Positions 1-8,524 of a stretch of 10,586 nt of DNA are shown here, one piece after another (the first letter of the stretch is position 1; each line of letters opens with the position of its first letter). The notes under the pieces are model-generated. The model saw nothing but the letters and a program-made list of their open reading frames with translations, ran no database searches and was not told the DNA's origin. The stretch covers positions 1 to 10,586 of the forward strand of contig JAQTNZ010000036.1 in NCBI GenBank assembly GCA_028713595.1, in the 5' to 3' direction. A program made the position numbers and the translations under genes. The DNA comes from Methylovulum sp. (GTDB lineage Bacteria; Pseudomonadota; Gammaproteobacteria; Methylococcales; Methylomonadaceae).

Positions 1-2
1 CG

Positions 3-842
3 CTGTTCCTGCAAACTGACCTGGAAGCGTTTGTCGTCCTGACCCAAGCACGGGCGCCCAGGGCCTTGAATTGGGAAGACCACGACCTGTTAAAAACCGT
101 AGGCAAGCAACTTGCCAATGCCCTCGCCCTCAACCGGGCCAGTGACGCACTGTCCAGATCACGCCAGTTTGAAGCCTATAACCGTATTTCCGCCTATTTG
201 GTGCATGATCTGAAAAACTTGATTGCGCAAATCAGCCTGATTGTCAAAAATGCCGAAAAACACAAGCGCAACCCTGAATTTATTGATGATGCCATCACGA
301 CCTTAGAAAATGTCGTGGTGAAAATGGACCATCTGATCACCCAGCTCAAAAAAGGCCATGACACGGCCTATCAAAACGTCCGGCTTAACCTCAGCGAAAT
401 CGCCGCTGATGTCGCCATCCAGCAAGCGGGCAACAAACCCACCCTACACGTTGTCAACCATATCGCGACAACTGTGTTTGTCATGGGTGAAAAAGCCAGG
501 CTTACCGCCATCTTGGGCCATCTGGTGCAAAATGCCCAGGATGCCACGCCCGACACGGGCTTTGTCAAACTGGAGCTGGATAAAAACCAACACCACGCGC
601 TCATTAAAATCATTGATAACGGTTGCGGCATGGATAAAAAATTCATTGCCGAGCGTTTGTTCAAACCGTTTGACACCACTAAAGGCAATGCCGGCATGGG
701 CATAGGCGTTTATGAAGCGCGTGATTACATCCTCAAAAATTCGGGCACTTGCAGCGTGGACAGCAAACCCGGTGTGGGCACCACCTTTACGATCAGCTTG
801 CCACTGGCGGAAAACCATCCCACCGGGCTTGTAGGGCAGTAG
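3..842 (+). CDS. prsK: PrsK-type PEP-CTERM system sensor histidine kinase, 3' part
   Basis: The reading frame is open from the left edge, so the N-terminus (membrane region and most of the GAF domain in this family) lies outside the window; about 279 residues are visible. They show a complete kinase core: the H-box VHDLKN with the phospho-accepting His near nt 204, a dimerisation helix, the N-box LVQNAQDA near nt 525-545, the G1 box DNGCGMD near 615-635, the F-box FKPFDTTKG, the G2 box GMGIG near 693-707, and a terminal PGVGTTFTISLPL strand. The stretch APRALNWEDHDLLKTVGKQ and the unusual H-box (HDLKNLIAQ) are, from memory, typical of PrsK, which works with the response regulator PrsR in exosortase XrtA/PEP-CTERM and exopolysaccharide loci. 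No prsR follows; the next gene is coaBC. That it is a histidine kinase is nearly certain; the PrsK assignment is strong but made by eye. Confidence 0.85.
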   Translation: MFLQTDLEAFVVLTQARAPRALNWEDHDLLKTVGKQLANALALNRASDALSRSRQFEAYNRISAYLVHDLKNLIAQISLIVKNAEKHKRNPEFIDDAITTLENVVVKMDHLITQLKKGHDTAYQNVRLNLSEIAADVAIQQAGNKPTLHVVNHIATTVFVMGEKARLTAILGHLVQNAQDATPDTGFVKLELDKNQHHALIKIIDNGCGMDKKFIAERLFKPFDTTKGNAGMGIGVYEARDYILKNSGTCSVDSKPGVGTTFTISLPLAENHPTGLVGQ

Positions 843-1001
843 CATCCAGGGTGGTAGCCTCGCCCCTTACCCTAAAACTCTGTTTCTGAAATCGAACTGA
901 CTTTAAACTGCATATTTTCGCTGGCACGACAAGCCCTCAGTGCAATAGTAAGGCTAATGGCACAGCCAAGGCAATTTAAGCCTAGAACAATTTATCCAGA
1001 C

Positions 1002-1030
1002 TTGCCATAATAGCCTTTTCTGTCCATATT
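1002..1030 (+). promoter_or_regulatory. Candidate sigma-70 promoter for coaBC-dut
   Basis: TTGCCA (1002-1007, 5 of 6 consensus bases) is followed after 17 nt by CATATT (1025-1030, 4 of 6). The predicted start of transcription, near 1037, would fall almost on the ATT codons proposed as the coaBC start, giving a nearly leaderless message. An alternative -10, CATAAT (1006-1011, 5 of 6), has only a poor -35 but would leave a leader of about 20-25 nt. The rest of the 843-1041 gap shows no open frame or terminator that I can support. Confidence 0.35.
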
Positions 1031-1041
1031 CGGGTGCCATT

Positions 1042-2229
1042 ATTAACAAGCGCGTTCTATTAGGGGTGAGCGGCGGTATTGCCGCCTATAAATCGGCGGA
1101 GTTGGTGCGCTTGCTGCGCAAACAAGGGGCCGATGTGCGGGTGGTGATGACCCCGGCCGCCACCGAATTTGTCCGCCCGCTCACCTTTCAGGCCTTATCC
1201 GGCAATCCTGTGCACACCTCATTATTGGATGCTGATGCCGAAAACGCCATGGGGCATATCGCTTTGGCACGGTGGGCGCAATTGCTCATCATTGCCCCGG
1301 CCAGTGCCGACTTGCTCGCCAAACTAAGCCACGGGCTGGCCGATGACTTATTGACCACCCTGTATCTGGCGGCAAACTGCCCGGTGTATGTGGCTCCGGC
1401 GATGAACCAGGCCATGTGGGGCAAGCCTGTGACCCAAGAGAATGCTGGACGGCTTAAAAGCCACGGCGTGCAGTTTATCGGCCCGCAAGCGGGCGAACAA
1501 GCGTGTGGCGACATCGGCTTGGGACGCATGGCCGAACCCGAAGATATTTGCCGATACTTGCTCGCGCCAGCATCCGGGCCGCTGCAAGGGGTCAAGGTGC
1601 TGGTCAGCGCCGGCCCTACCCGCGAACCCTTAGATCCGGTGCGCTATATCACCAACCGCAGTTCAGGGAAAATGGGCTACGCCATAGCCCTGGCCGCCGC
1701 CGGGATGGGAGCGCAAGTGGCCTTGGTCAGTGGCCCGGTTCAGTTGGAAGCACCCGCGCAGATACGGCTTATCAAGGTGGAAACCGCCGCACAAATGTAC
1801 ACGGCGGTCATGTCAGAGGCATCCGGCCAGGACATTTATATCGGCGCGGCGGCGGTGGCCGATTACAGCCCCGAAGCCGCCACTGAAAAAATCAAAAAGC
1901 AAGACGGGCAAAGTCTCCTGGTGCTTTATAAAACCCAAGACATCTTGGCCGCCGTGGCCGCACTCACGCCAGCCCCTTTCACCGTTGGTTTTGCCGCCGA
2001 AACTGACAATCTTGAGCAGTATGCCATCGGCAAGCTCCAACACAAAAAACTCGACATGATTGCCGCCAATTGGGTAGGCCAAGAAACCGGCGGCTTTGAC
2101 AGCGACCAAAACGCCTTGCAAGTGTTCTGGCCCACCGGACAAAAAACCTTGGCAATGGCCGACAAACACCTTCTCGCCGGGCAATTGCTTGGCCTCATCG
2201 CCGAACGTTTTCACAGCACCAGACCATGA
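1042..2229 (+). CDS. coaBC: Bifunctional phosphopantothenoylcysteine decarboxylase / phosphopantothenate-cysteine ligase
   Basis: CoaBC makes 4'-phosphopantetheine for coenzyme A: CoaB joins 4'-phosphopantothenate to cysteine using CTP, and the FMN-dependent CoaC domain decarboxylates the product. The CoaC half shows [10 protein letters not shown] at the start, the active-site His in GHIALARW, the PAMN motif, and the Cys lid [10 protein letters not shown]. The CoaB half shows [34 protein letters not shown] and the lysine-rich KIKKQ. The first ATG/GTG/TTG in frame is GTG 1066, but that start would delete the first beta strand (KRVLLG). The codons before it, from ATT 1042, encode I-N-K-R-V-L-L-G, which match the family. 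Counting from 1042, the catalytic His, Asn and Cys fall at 72, 122 and 155, a constant offset of 3 from E. coli H75, N125 and C158. No ATG, GTG or TTG lies between the in-frame stop at 955 and 1066, so the likely start is ATT at 1042 or 1039. The gene overlaps dut by 4 nt (ATGA). Confidence 0.93.
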   Translation: MNKRVLLGVSGGIAAYKSAELVRLLRKQGADVRVVMTPAATEFVRPLTFQALSGNPVHTSLLDADAENAMGHIALARWAQLLIIAPASADLLAKLSHGLADDLLTTLYLAANCPVYVAPAMNQAMWGKPVTQENAGRLKSHGVQFIGPQAGEQACGDIGLGRMAEPEDICRYLLAPASGPLQGVKVLVSAGPTREPLDPVRYITNRSSGKMGYAIALAAAGMGAQVALVSGPVQLEAPAQIRLIKVETAAQMYTAVMSEASGQDIYIGAAAVADYSPEAATEKIKKQDGQSLLVLYKTQDILAAVAALTPAPFTVGFAAETDNLEQYAIGKLQHKKLDMIAANWVGQETGGFDSDQNALQVFWPTGQKTLAMADKHLLAGQLLGLIAERFHSTRP

Positions 2230-2681
2230 CCACCATACAGTTAAAAATACTTGATGCCCGTTTGGGCAACACCATCCCTTTGCCAAGCCATGCGACCGAA
2301 GGTTCGGCGGGCTTGGATTTACGGGCCTGCCTTGATGCGCCCACCGTAATCAATCCAGGCGAAACCTTGTTAATCCCGACAGGGTTGGCAATTTACATCG
2401 GCAACCCTAAGTTGGCGGCAATAGTGTTGCCACGCTCAGGCCTAGGCCATAAACACGGGATTGTCTTAGGTAACTTGGTGGGGCTGATTGACTCGGATTA
2501 TCAGGGGCAAGTGTTCGTTTCCTGCTGGAACCGTGGCGACAGCGCCTTCACTATTGAGGTAGGCGAGCGTATCGCCCAAATGGTTTTTGTGCCAGTGGTA
2601 CAGGTTGGCTTCACCCAGGTTGATAGGTTCACCACAAGTGCCCGTGGCACGGGTGGCTTTGGCCACACCGGGCAACAGTAA
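2226..2681 (+). CDS. dut: dUTP diphosphatase (dUTPase)
   Basis: This enzyme hydrolyses dUTP to dUMP and diphosphate, keeping uracil out of DNA and feeding dTMP synthesis. At 151 residues it matches the usual length of the trimeric bacterial enzyme. All family motifs are visible: motif 1 [10 protein letters not shown] (residues 25-34), motif 2 [11 protein letters not shown] (69-79), motif 3 [13 protein letters not shown] (82-94) with the catalytic Asp91 and the uracil-binding hairpin, motif 4 [11 protein letters not shown] (114-124), and the C-terminal lid [10 protein letters not shown] (140-149) that closes over the substrate. Its ATG overlaps the coaBC stop (ATGA), so translation is probably coupled and both genes share one transcript. 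The coaBC-dut order is common in gammaproteobacteria. A stem-loop with a T-run lies 34 nt after the stop. Confidence 0.97.
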   Translation: MTTIQLKILDARLGNTIPLPSHATEGSAGLDLRACLDAPTVINPGETLLIPTGLAIYIGNPKLAAIVLPRSGLGHKHGIVLGNLVGLIDSDYQGQVFVSCWNRGDSAFTIEVGERIAQMVFVPVVQVGFTQVDRFTTSARGTGGFGHTGQQ

Positions 2682-2686
2682 GGCAA

Positions 2687-2715
2687 CTGCCAGCAAAATA
2701 GCCCCCCTTTATAAT
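2687..2715 (+). promoter_or_regulatory. Candidate sigma-70 promoter downstream of dut
   Basis: A perfect TATAAT (2710-2715) is preceded after exactly 17 nt by CTGCCA (2687-2692, 4 of 6 of TTGACA). Transcription would start near 2722 and could serve the membrane-protein gene at 2840 and possibly argB, with a leader of about 118 nt. The predicted start falls inside the stem-loop at 2715-2753, so the two signals compete for the same bases. The match may be fortuitous. Confidence 0.35.
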
Positions 2716-2753
2716 GCAGGACATGAGCCATCACCCAATGTCCCGCATTTTTT
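2715..2753 (+). terminator. Likely intrinsic terminator after coaBC-dut
   Basis: Left arm TGC-A-GGACAT (2715-2724) pairs with ATGTCC-C-GCA (2738-2747): six base pairs, one A.C mismatch, then three more pairs, around a 13-nt loop (2725-2737). Six T residues follow at once (2748-2753). Position (34 nt after the dut stop) and shape fit a Rho-independent terminator. The mismatch and the rather long loop make it of moderate strength. Confidence 0.6.
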
Positions 2754-2839
2754 CCGCTACCCTTACGCCGAATACCCGTTCGGTATATGGATGACTGGAA
2801 ACAACCTAATAGCTTGTTATCTTTGGAGTTATTGTTATT

Positions 2840-3898
2840 ATGAGAAAACTTTTCTCGTTGCTTGCACTGGCAACCGTTATCATGATGCTGAGCGCAGGGC
2901 TTGGCCTTTACTGGTTGTCTAACAATGAAGCCACTGCGTCCAAACAGGATGCCGCCACCGCCGAAGCGAAAAGCATCGCCTTTGGCGTGGCGGCACAGAT
3001 TAACTTACTGGATAAGACACTGGATAAAATGGCCCAAGACCCTGAGGTGCTGAACGCCATCATCACCGGCAACAGCGGCTTATTAAGGGTGACTGCGGAA
3101 AAATTGGAAAAATATATCCCCGATATTTTAAAAATCCGCTTATTGCTGCCGGACACCAATGAAATTGACGAACAATCCAAGCCACGCATGGGTTTTGCCG
3201 ATTTGGAGCTAGTCAAGGGAACCTTAAAGGGCAACCAGTTTCCTGGCATACAAGGTGACAAAGGCATTGACAGGCACTTGGCGATAGCACGCGGCATCAC
3301 CCAAAACGGCAAAGTCATCGGGGTCATTTTGGCGAGTTTGGATGAAAACATTATTTTGGGCGGCTTACGGTTGGCACCGGTGAAAAACGGCTATTATGAA
3401 CTTAAGCAAGGCCAGTTGGTGCTAGGGGCGATTGGCGCAAAAGACACTACGGAAAACCTTGACAGCAACCAAGTCAATATCGCCAACACCGACTGGACGA
3501 TCCATTACCGCCATGACGATGCCATTGATGTTGTCAAGTTGGGTTTGGTGGCGGGGCTTATCATCGTCCCCTTATCAATCACGCTATTGGTTATCTTTAT
3601 CGCCCACCAAAGGCTGTCAAACACCTTGACGCAAGATTTGGAAAGCTTGATGAAAGCGTTTAAAGACATGATGACCGGCACCGCACACAGCCATTATCCG
3701 GTGGACTTGGCAGAAATGAACGCCGCCGTGTCCAACCTCATCCAGTTTAAGCGGGTCATCGATTATGGTGACCGGGAAACCTCAATGAGCCATAACACAT
3801 CGTCTTTTAACAGCGCCAGTTCTGACATTATCGTCAGTGACGACGATGAATTCGACCTGGATGACTTGTTTGATGACATCAATGATTTTAAGCTTTAA
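2840..3898 (+). CDS. Two-pass membrane protein resembling the N-terminal sensor region of long AlgC proteins, without a mutase domain
   Basis: The protein has 352 residues. There is a membrane segment at residues 4-26, an extracytoplasmic domain of about 200 residues, a second membrane segment at about 234-256, a cytoplasmic helical stretch with a HAMP-like position, and a very acidic tail (334-349, with DDDEFDLDDLFDD). Its place between dut and argB is that of algC in pseudomonads. The block MGFADLELVKG (117-127), followed by HLAIARGI and VIGVILASL, recalls from memory the membrane N-terminal part of long phosphomannomutase/phosphoglucomutase proteins. The mutase domain is missing: only 70 bp separate the stop from argB, so nothing is hidden by a frameshift. 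GGAG at 2825-2828 lies 11 nt before the ATG. The extracytoplasmic domain may be Cache-like. Function is unknown; sensing or regulating polysaccharide precursor synthesis is only a guess. Confidence 0.85.
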   Translation: MRKLFSLLALATVIMMLSAGLGLYWLSNNEATASKQDAATAEAKSIAFGVAAQINLLDKTLDKMAQDPEVLNAIITGNSGLLRVTAEKLEKYIPDILKIRLLLPDTNEIDEQSKPRMGFADLELVKGTLKGNQFPGIQGDKGIDRHLAIARGITQNGKVIGVILASLDENIILGGLRLAPVKNGYYELKQGQLVLGAIGAKDTTENLDSNQVNIANTDWTIHYRHDDAIDVVKLGLVAGLIIVPLSITLLVIFIAHQRLSNTLTQDLESLMKAFKDMMTGTAHSHYPVDLAEMNAAVSNLIQFKRVIDYGDRETSMSHNTSSFNSASSDIIVSDDDEFDLDDLFDDINDFKL

Positions 3899-3965
3899 CT
3901 TTGCCAAAGCCCCCCCCTGAATTTACATCTCCTTGATTTAACATTAACCTTTGATGGACTATTAA

Positions 3966-5864
<1,899 letters not shown>

Positions 5865-5872
5865 GATTCTGA

Positions 5873-5901
5873 ATTATATGACAAAGGCACAGCAAAGCGA
5901 A
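5873..5901 (-). promoter_or_regulatory. Candidate promoter of the DUF4124-type gene
   Basis: On the minus strand a perfect TATAAT (5878 to 5873) is preceded after 17 nt by TTCGCT (5901 to 5896), a poor -35 with 3 of 6 matches. Transcription would start near 5866, which would leave almost no leader for the TTG at 5864 and about 26 nt for the ATG at 5840. Confidence 0.35.
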
Positions 5902-5954
5902 AAGGTTATTGTCCCGCCCCTTATCTTTTTTAGTCTGGCCTCAGCAATATGCAC

Positions 5955-5969
5955 GCCATTATTAATGGC
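5955..5969. repeat. Small perfect inverted repeat GCCATTA-T-TAATGGC
   Basis: Two 7-bp arms with a 1-bp centre lie in the 153-bp gap between yggT and the DUF4124-type gene, about 90 bp upstream of that gene's candidate -10. The size fits an operator for a dimeric regulator, but there is no second copy in the window to support this. Confidence 0.3.
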
Positions 5970-6017
5970 TTAGCCACAAAACACAAGCTTGACCTATGGC
6001 ATCAAGTAAGCCGCCAG

Positions 6018-6593
6018 CTAACCTATCAGGCTTGCCAATTGCTGCAAAGGCGGCAGCACGATCATTTTCGCCAGTTGCAAAAACAGCAACACCGCTAAGG
6101 GTGACAAGTCAATGCCGCCCAAATCGGGAATAAACTTACGGCAGATGTTCAGCAAAGGGTCGGTAAGGGCCGCCAAAATGGAAGATGCCGAATCGTAAGC
6201 GCCAGGATTTATCCAGCTCAACAAGGCCCTGGCAAAAACCGCAAAAATAAAGATGTTGGCCAGCAAAGCGACCAAGTCGCTAACCGACAAAATGGTCAAT
6301 GCCGCGACATTAACCATCACCCCCTTTAAGATGAGGATGATGAAGTTGGCAAACATCTGCAAAAACAGCATCAGGACCAGCGAAGAGGTGTCAATCCTGC
6401 CAATAGACGGTATGAAACGGCGCAAGATGCGCAAAGGCGGATGGGTGACCTTAAGCAACAGCTGGGCAATCGGATTATAAAACGAGGTGCCGCACCATAG
6501 CAGTAAAAACCGCAACAATACCGCCAAGATATAGAGCGATGTTAAGGAATCAACGATCAGGATAATCGGGTCGGTCAGGTAACTGGAATTCAT
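6018..6593 (-). CDS. yggT: YggT family integral membrane protein
   Basis: The protein has 191 residues, mostly hydrophobic, with two tandem YGGT repeats. The repeat cores are YNPIAQLLLKVTHPPLRILRR..P..GRIDTSSL and DSASSILAALTDPLLNICRK..PDLGGIDLSPL, each with the family's P-L-(x)n-R-(K/R)-(F/I)-I-P pattern preceded and followed by membrane helices. The family's role is not settled; links to osmotic or cation stress and to cell-surface or division functions have been proposed. The start is ATG 6593, which shares one base with the proC stop (TGATG). A strong GGAGG (6605-6601) lies 7 nt before this ATG; the TTG 6 nt upstream (6599) is too close to the GGAGG to be the start. Close coupling to proC is the usual arrangement in proteobacteria. 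Confidence 0.93.
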   Translation of the reverse strand: MNSSYLTDPIILIVDSLTSLYILAVLLRFLLLWCGTSFYNPIAQLLLKVTHPPLRILRRFIPSIGRIDTSSLVLMLFLQMFANFIILILKGVMVNVAALTILSVSDLVALLANIFIFAVFARALLSWINPGAYDSASSILAALTDPLLNICRKFIPDLGGIDLSPLAVLLFLQLAKMIVLPPLQQLASLIG

Positions 6594-7414
6594 CAGCAAT
6601 CCTCCATCTGTTTGGACATTTCGACAGAACGCTCACGCGCCGCCTGTAAGGCGCTGGCAACCAGTTGGGCAAAACCGCCCTGCTCAAATGTCTGTATCGC
6701 CTGTTGGGTAGTACCGCCCGGCGATGTCACCCGTTTGCGCAACTGCTCCGGCGATTCGGGCGATTCCAAGGCGATTTTTGCCGCCCCCAAGGCGGTTTGC
6801 TGCACCAGCAGCCGTGCGGTGGCGGCGCTCAAACCCAAATCCACCGCCGCCGCTTCCATCGCTTCCATCAGCAAAAAGAAGTACGCAGGGCCACTGCCGG
6901 ACACGGCGGTCACGGCATCCAATTCACTTTCATCAGTGACCCATAGCGAAATGCCCACGGCCCGCATAATGCTTTCTGCCAAATCACGTTGGCTAGGGCT
7001 GACATTGGCGTTGGCATGTAAGGCGGTCGCCCCTGTCAAGACCAAGGCGGGGGTGTTGGGCATACAGCGCACCACCGCCGTCCCGCCGCCCAGCCAAGCC
7101 GCCAAACTGCTTTGCCTGACCGCCGCCGCAATCGACACCACCAACCGTTGCCCGATTAACGGGGCGATGGCGCAAGCGACTTCTTTAAGGCTCTGCGGTT
7201 TGACCGCCAAAACTATCACGTCAACTGCCGCCACCACCACCGCGTTGTCGGTGCTGGTGTTGACACCAAAATTGGCCGCCAGGGCCGCCAAGGCCGCTTC
7301 ATTGACATCACAGACCCATATCGCTTCTGCCGCATGGCCGCTGGCAACCAAGCCGCTCACCAAACTGGAGGCCATATTGCCACCGCCAATAAACCCTATT
7401 TTGTTCGTTTTCAT
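6593..7414 (-). CDS. proC: Pyrroline-5-carboxylate reductase
   Basis: ProC reduces pyrroline-5-carboxylate to L-proline with NAD(P)H, the last step of proline synthesis, in the cytoplasm. The 273-residue length is typical. It opens with the dinucleotide-binding loop GFIGGGNMA (residues 7-15), followed by VDVIVLAVKPQ (64-74), RCMPNTP (116-122), the substrate-binding and dimer region AVSGSGPAYFFLLMEA (170-185), and the signature VTSPGGTTQQAI (229-240). The purine-rich AGGGA just before the ATG acts as ribosome-binding site. Its stop codon shares a base with the yggT start, and the yggT ribosome-binding site lies inside its last codons. In many gammaproteobacteria yggS precedes proC; here it is absent and a divergent gene lies upstream. 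Confidence 0.97.
   Translation of the reverse strand: MKTNKIGFIGGGNMASSLVSGLVASGHAAEAIWVCDVNEAALAALAANFGVNTSTDNAVVVAAVDVIVLAVKPQSLKEVACAIAPLIGQRLVVSIAAAVRQSSLAAWLGGGTAVVRCMPNTPALVLTGATALHANANVSPSQRDLAESIMRAVGISLWVTDESELDAVTAVSGSGPAYFFLLMEAMEAAAVDLGLSAATARLLVQQTALGAAKIALESPESPEQLRKRVTSPGGTTQQAIQTFEQGGFAQLVASALQAARERSVEMSKQMEDC
6601..6605 (-). promoter_or_regulatory. Ribosome-binding site that fixes the yggT start
   Basis: GGAGG on the minus strand, inside the 3' end of proC, stands 7 nt before ATG 6593. This spacing supports that ATG over the upstream in-frame TTG at 6599. Confidence 0.8.
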
Positions 7415-7531
7415 AATGTCCCTGTCAGATAATGATCATAGCTATTTTACCCTATATGGAGCTTGAGCAATAAATCACAAGCGTTTTCCTATAAAATGCC
7501 CGCTCATTCTTGACCCATTGCCTTGCCATTC
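7415..7531. promoter_or_regulatory. Divergent promoter region between proC and the lyase-like gene
   Basis: Two AT-rich elements could be -10 boxes. On the plus strand TATAAA lies at 7490-7495, 36 nt before the ATG at 7532, with only TTGAGC at an overlong spacing of 21 nt. On the minus strand TAAAAT lies about 30-35 nt before proC, with no good -35. No terminator or long repeat is present. Confidence 0.3.
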
Positions 7532-8524
7532 ATGATCGACACCCTGTATATAGAATATGCCGTCCGCCAACATCCGCGTGTGCTGGAAATTTTGGCACGC
7601 TTCCCGAACGCCACCCGCATCCCTTGCCAGCGTTACACGGAAGTGTTCAACCCCAAGGCGCAAAATTTCCGGCTGCAAAAGCTCAAACCCGCCCTGATTT
7701 TGGCCGAAAAACACCTGCGCTTCGCTCTGCCCGCCCCCGTAGGTTATGGCATGGGCGCCCGCCATAATTATTATTTTTCCCATGTCCTCAATTGCCTTTA
7801 TGACTGCCGTTACTGCTTTTTGCAAGGCATGTACCCGTCCGCCCACTATGTGCTGTTTGTCAATTACGAGGCGTTCCAGGACGACATCCGGCAAGTGTGC
7901 GCACAAACGCCGGGCGAGGCCGTGCATTTTTTCTCCGGTTACGATGGCGACAGCTTGGCACTAGAACCTGTCACCGGCTTTGCCGGACACTTTTTGCCAT
8001 TTTTTGCCGACCTGCCCAATGCGTGGCTGGAATTGCGCACCAAAAGCACCCAAGTGCGCAGCCTACTAAACCACCCCCCCTTGCCCCGTTGCGTGGTCGC
8101 GTTCAGCTTGTCACCGCACGCCATCGCCGAAAAAGTCGAAGCCAAAGCCCCGTCCTTACAACGCCGTCTGGACGCATTGTGCAAATGCCAAGAACAAGGC
8201 TGGCTCATCGGCCTGCGCTTTGACCCTTTGCTGTACCAACAGGATTACCAGACGCTTTATCAGGCCTTCTTTGCGCAAGTGTTTGCCAGAATCAATCTTG
8301 ACCTATTACATTCGGTCAGTTTAGGGGCGTTCCGTTTGCCAGAGCATTTTTTCAAAAAAATCCACACGCTCTATCCTGAAGAAAGGCTGTTCGCCAGCCA
8401 TTTAGAAAAGTGCCAGGGCATGGTGTCTTATCCGAAACGTTTGGAACAAGAACTGCTCGACTATTGCAGCGCACAACTATTGACCCATATCCCAGCAGAC
8501 AAGCTTTTCCCATGCACAGCCTAA
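7532..8524 (+). CDS. Spore photoproduct lyase-like radical SAM protein
   Basis: The protein has 330 residues from ATG 7532; a TTG three codons earlier is less likely. It carries the radical SAM cluster motif C88-LYD-C92-RY-C95, of the CxxxCxxC type that binds the 4Fe-4S cluster and S-adenosylmethionine, then ELRTKS (168-173), as in the spore photoproduct lyase family (SplB). Those enzymes reverse the thymine dimer 5-thyminyl-5,6-dihydrothymine in spore DNA. The segment where SplB has its H-donor Cys reads FFSGYDGDS here, with no Cys, and the second relay Tyr after the cluster is Phe96. A standard SplB activity is therefore doubtful and the substrate is unknown. No Shine-Dalgarno is visible. 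The gene overlaps the next by 13 nt, suggesting co-translation. The family call is firm; the reaction is not. Confidence 0.88.
   Translation: MIDTLYIEYAVRQHPRVLEILARFPNATRIPCQRYTEVFNPKAQNFRLQKLKPALILAEKHLRFALPAPVGYGMGARHNYYFSHVLNCLYDCRYCFLQGMYPSAHYVLFVNYEAFQDDIRQVCAQTPGEAVHFFSGYDGDSLALEPVTGFAGHFLPFFADLPNAWLELRTKSTQVRSLLNHPPLPRCVVAFSLSPHAIAEKVEAKAPSLQRRLDALCKCQEQGWLIGLRFDPLLYQQDYQTLYQAFFAQVFARINLDLLHSVSLGAFRLPEHFFKKIHTLYPEERLFASHLEKCQGMVSYPKRLEQELLDYCSAQLLTHIPADKLFPCTA

Noticed and set aside
843..1001. Terminator or small gene after the kinase
   Set aside because: Short G/C-rich complementary pieces near 815-860 do not form a good stem and no T-run follows; no convincing open frame is seen.
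1036..1046. 11-bp match GCCATTATTAA shared between the coaBC start region and the palindrome at 5955
   Set aside because: Several exact 11-bp matches are expected by chance in a 10.6-kb window, and the coaBC copy lacks the dyad.
1813..2286. Minus-strand open frame of 157 codons opposite coaBC and dut
   Set aside because: It is antisense to two certain genes, has no motif and no upstream signals.
6612..7466. Long plus-strand open frame (284 codons) opposite proC
   Set aside because: It is a shadow of the GC-rich proC codons on the other strand; its translation is low-complexity Ala/Ser/Thr with no family features.
7475..7927. Minus-strand open frame of 150 codons opposite the lyase-like gene
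   Set aside because: It lies antisense to a well-supported radical SAM gene and shows no recognisable motif.
8410..8511. Upstream extension of the SDR frame giving a 270-aa protein
   Set aside because: The extra 34 residues lie wholly inside the preceding gene in another frame and precede the Rossmann motif, which in classical SDRs is near the N-terminus. ATG 8512 gives a normal 236-aa SDR.
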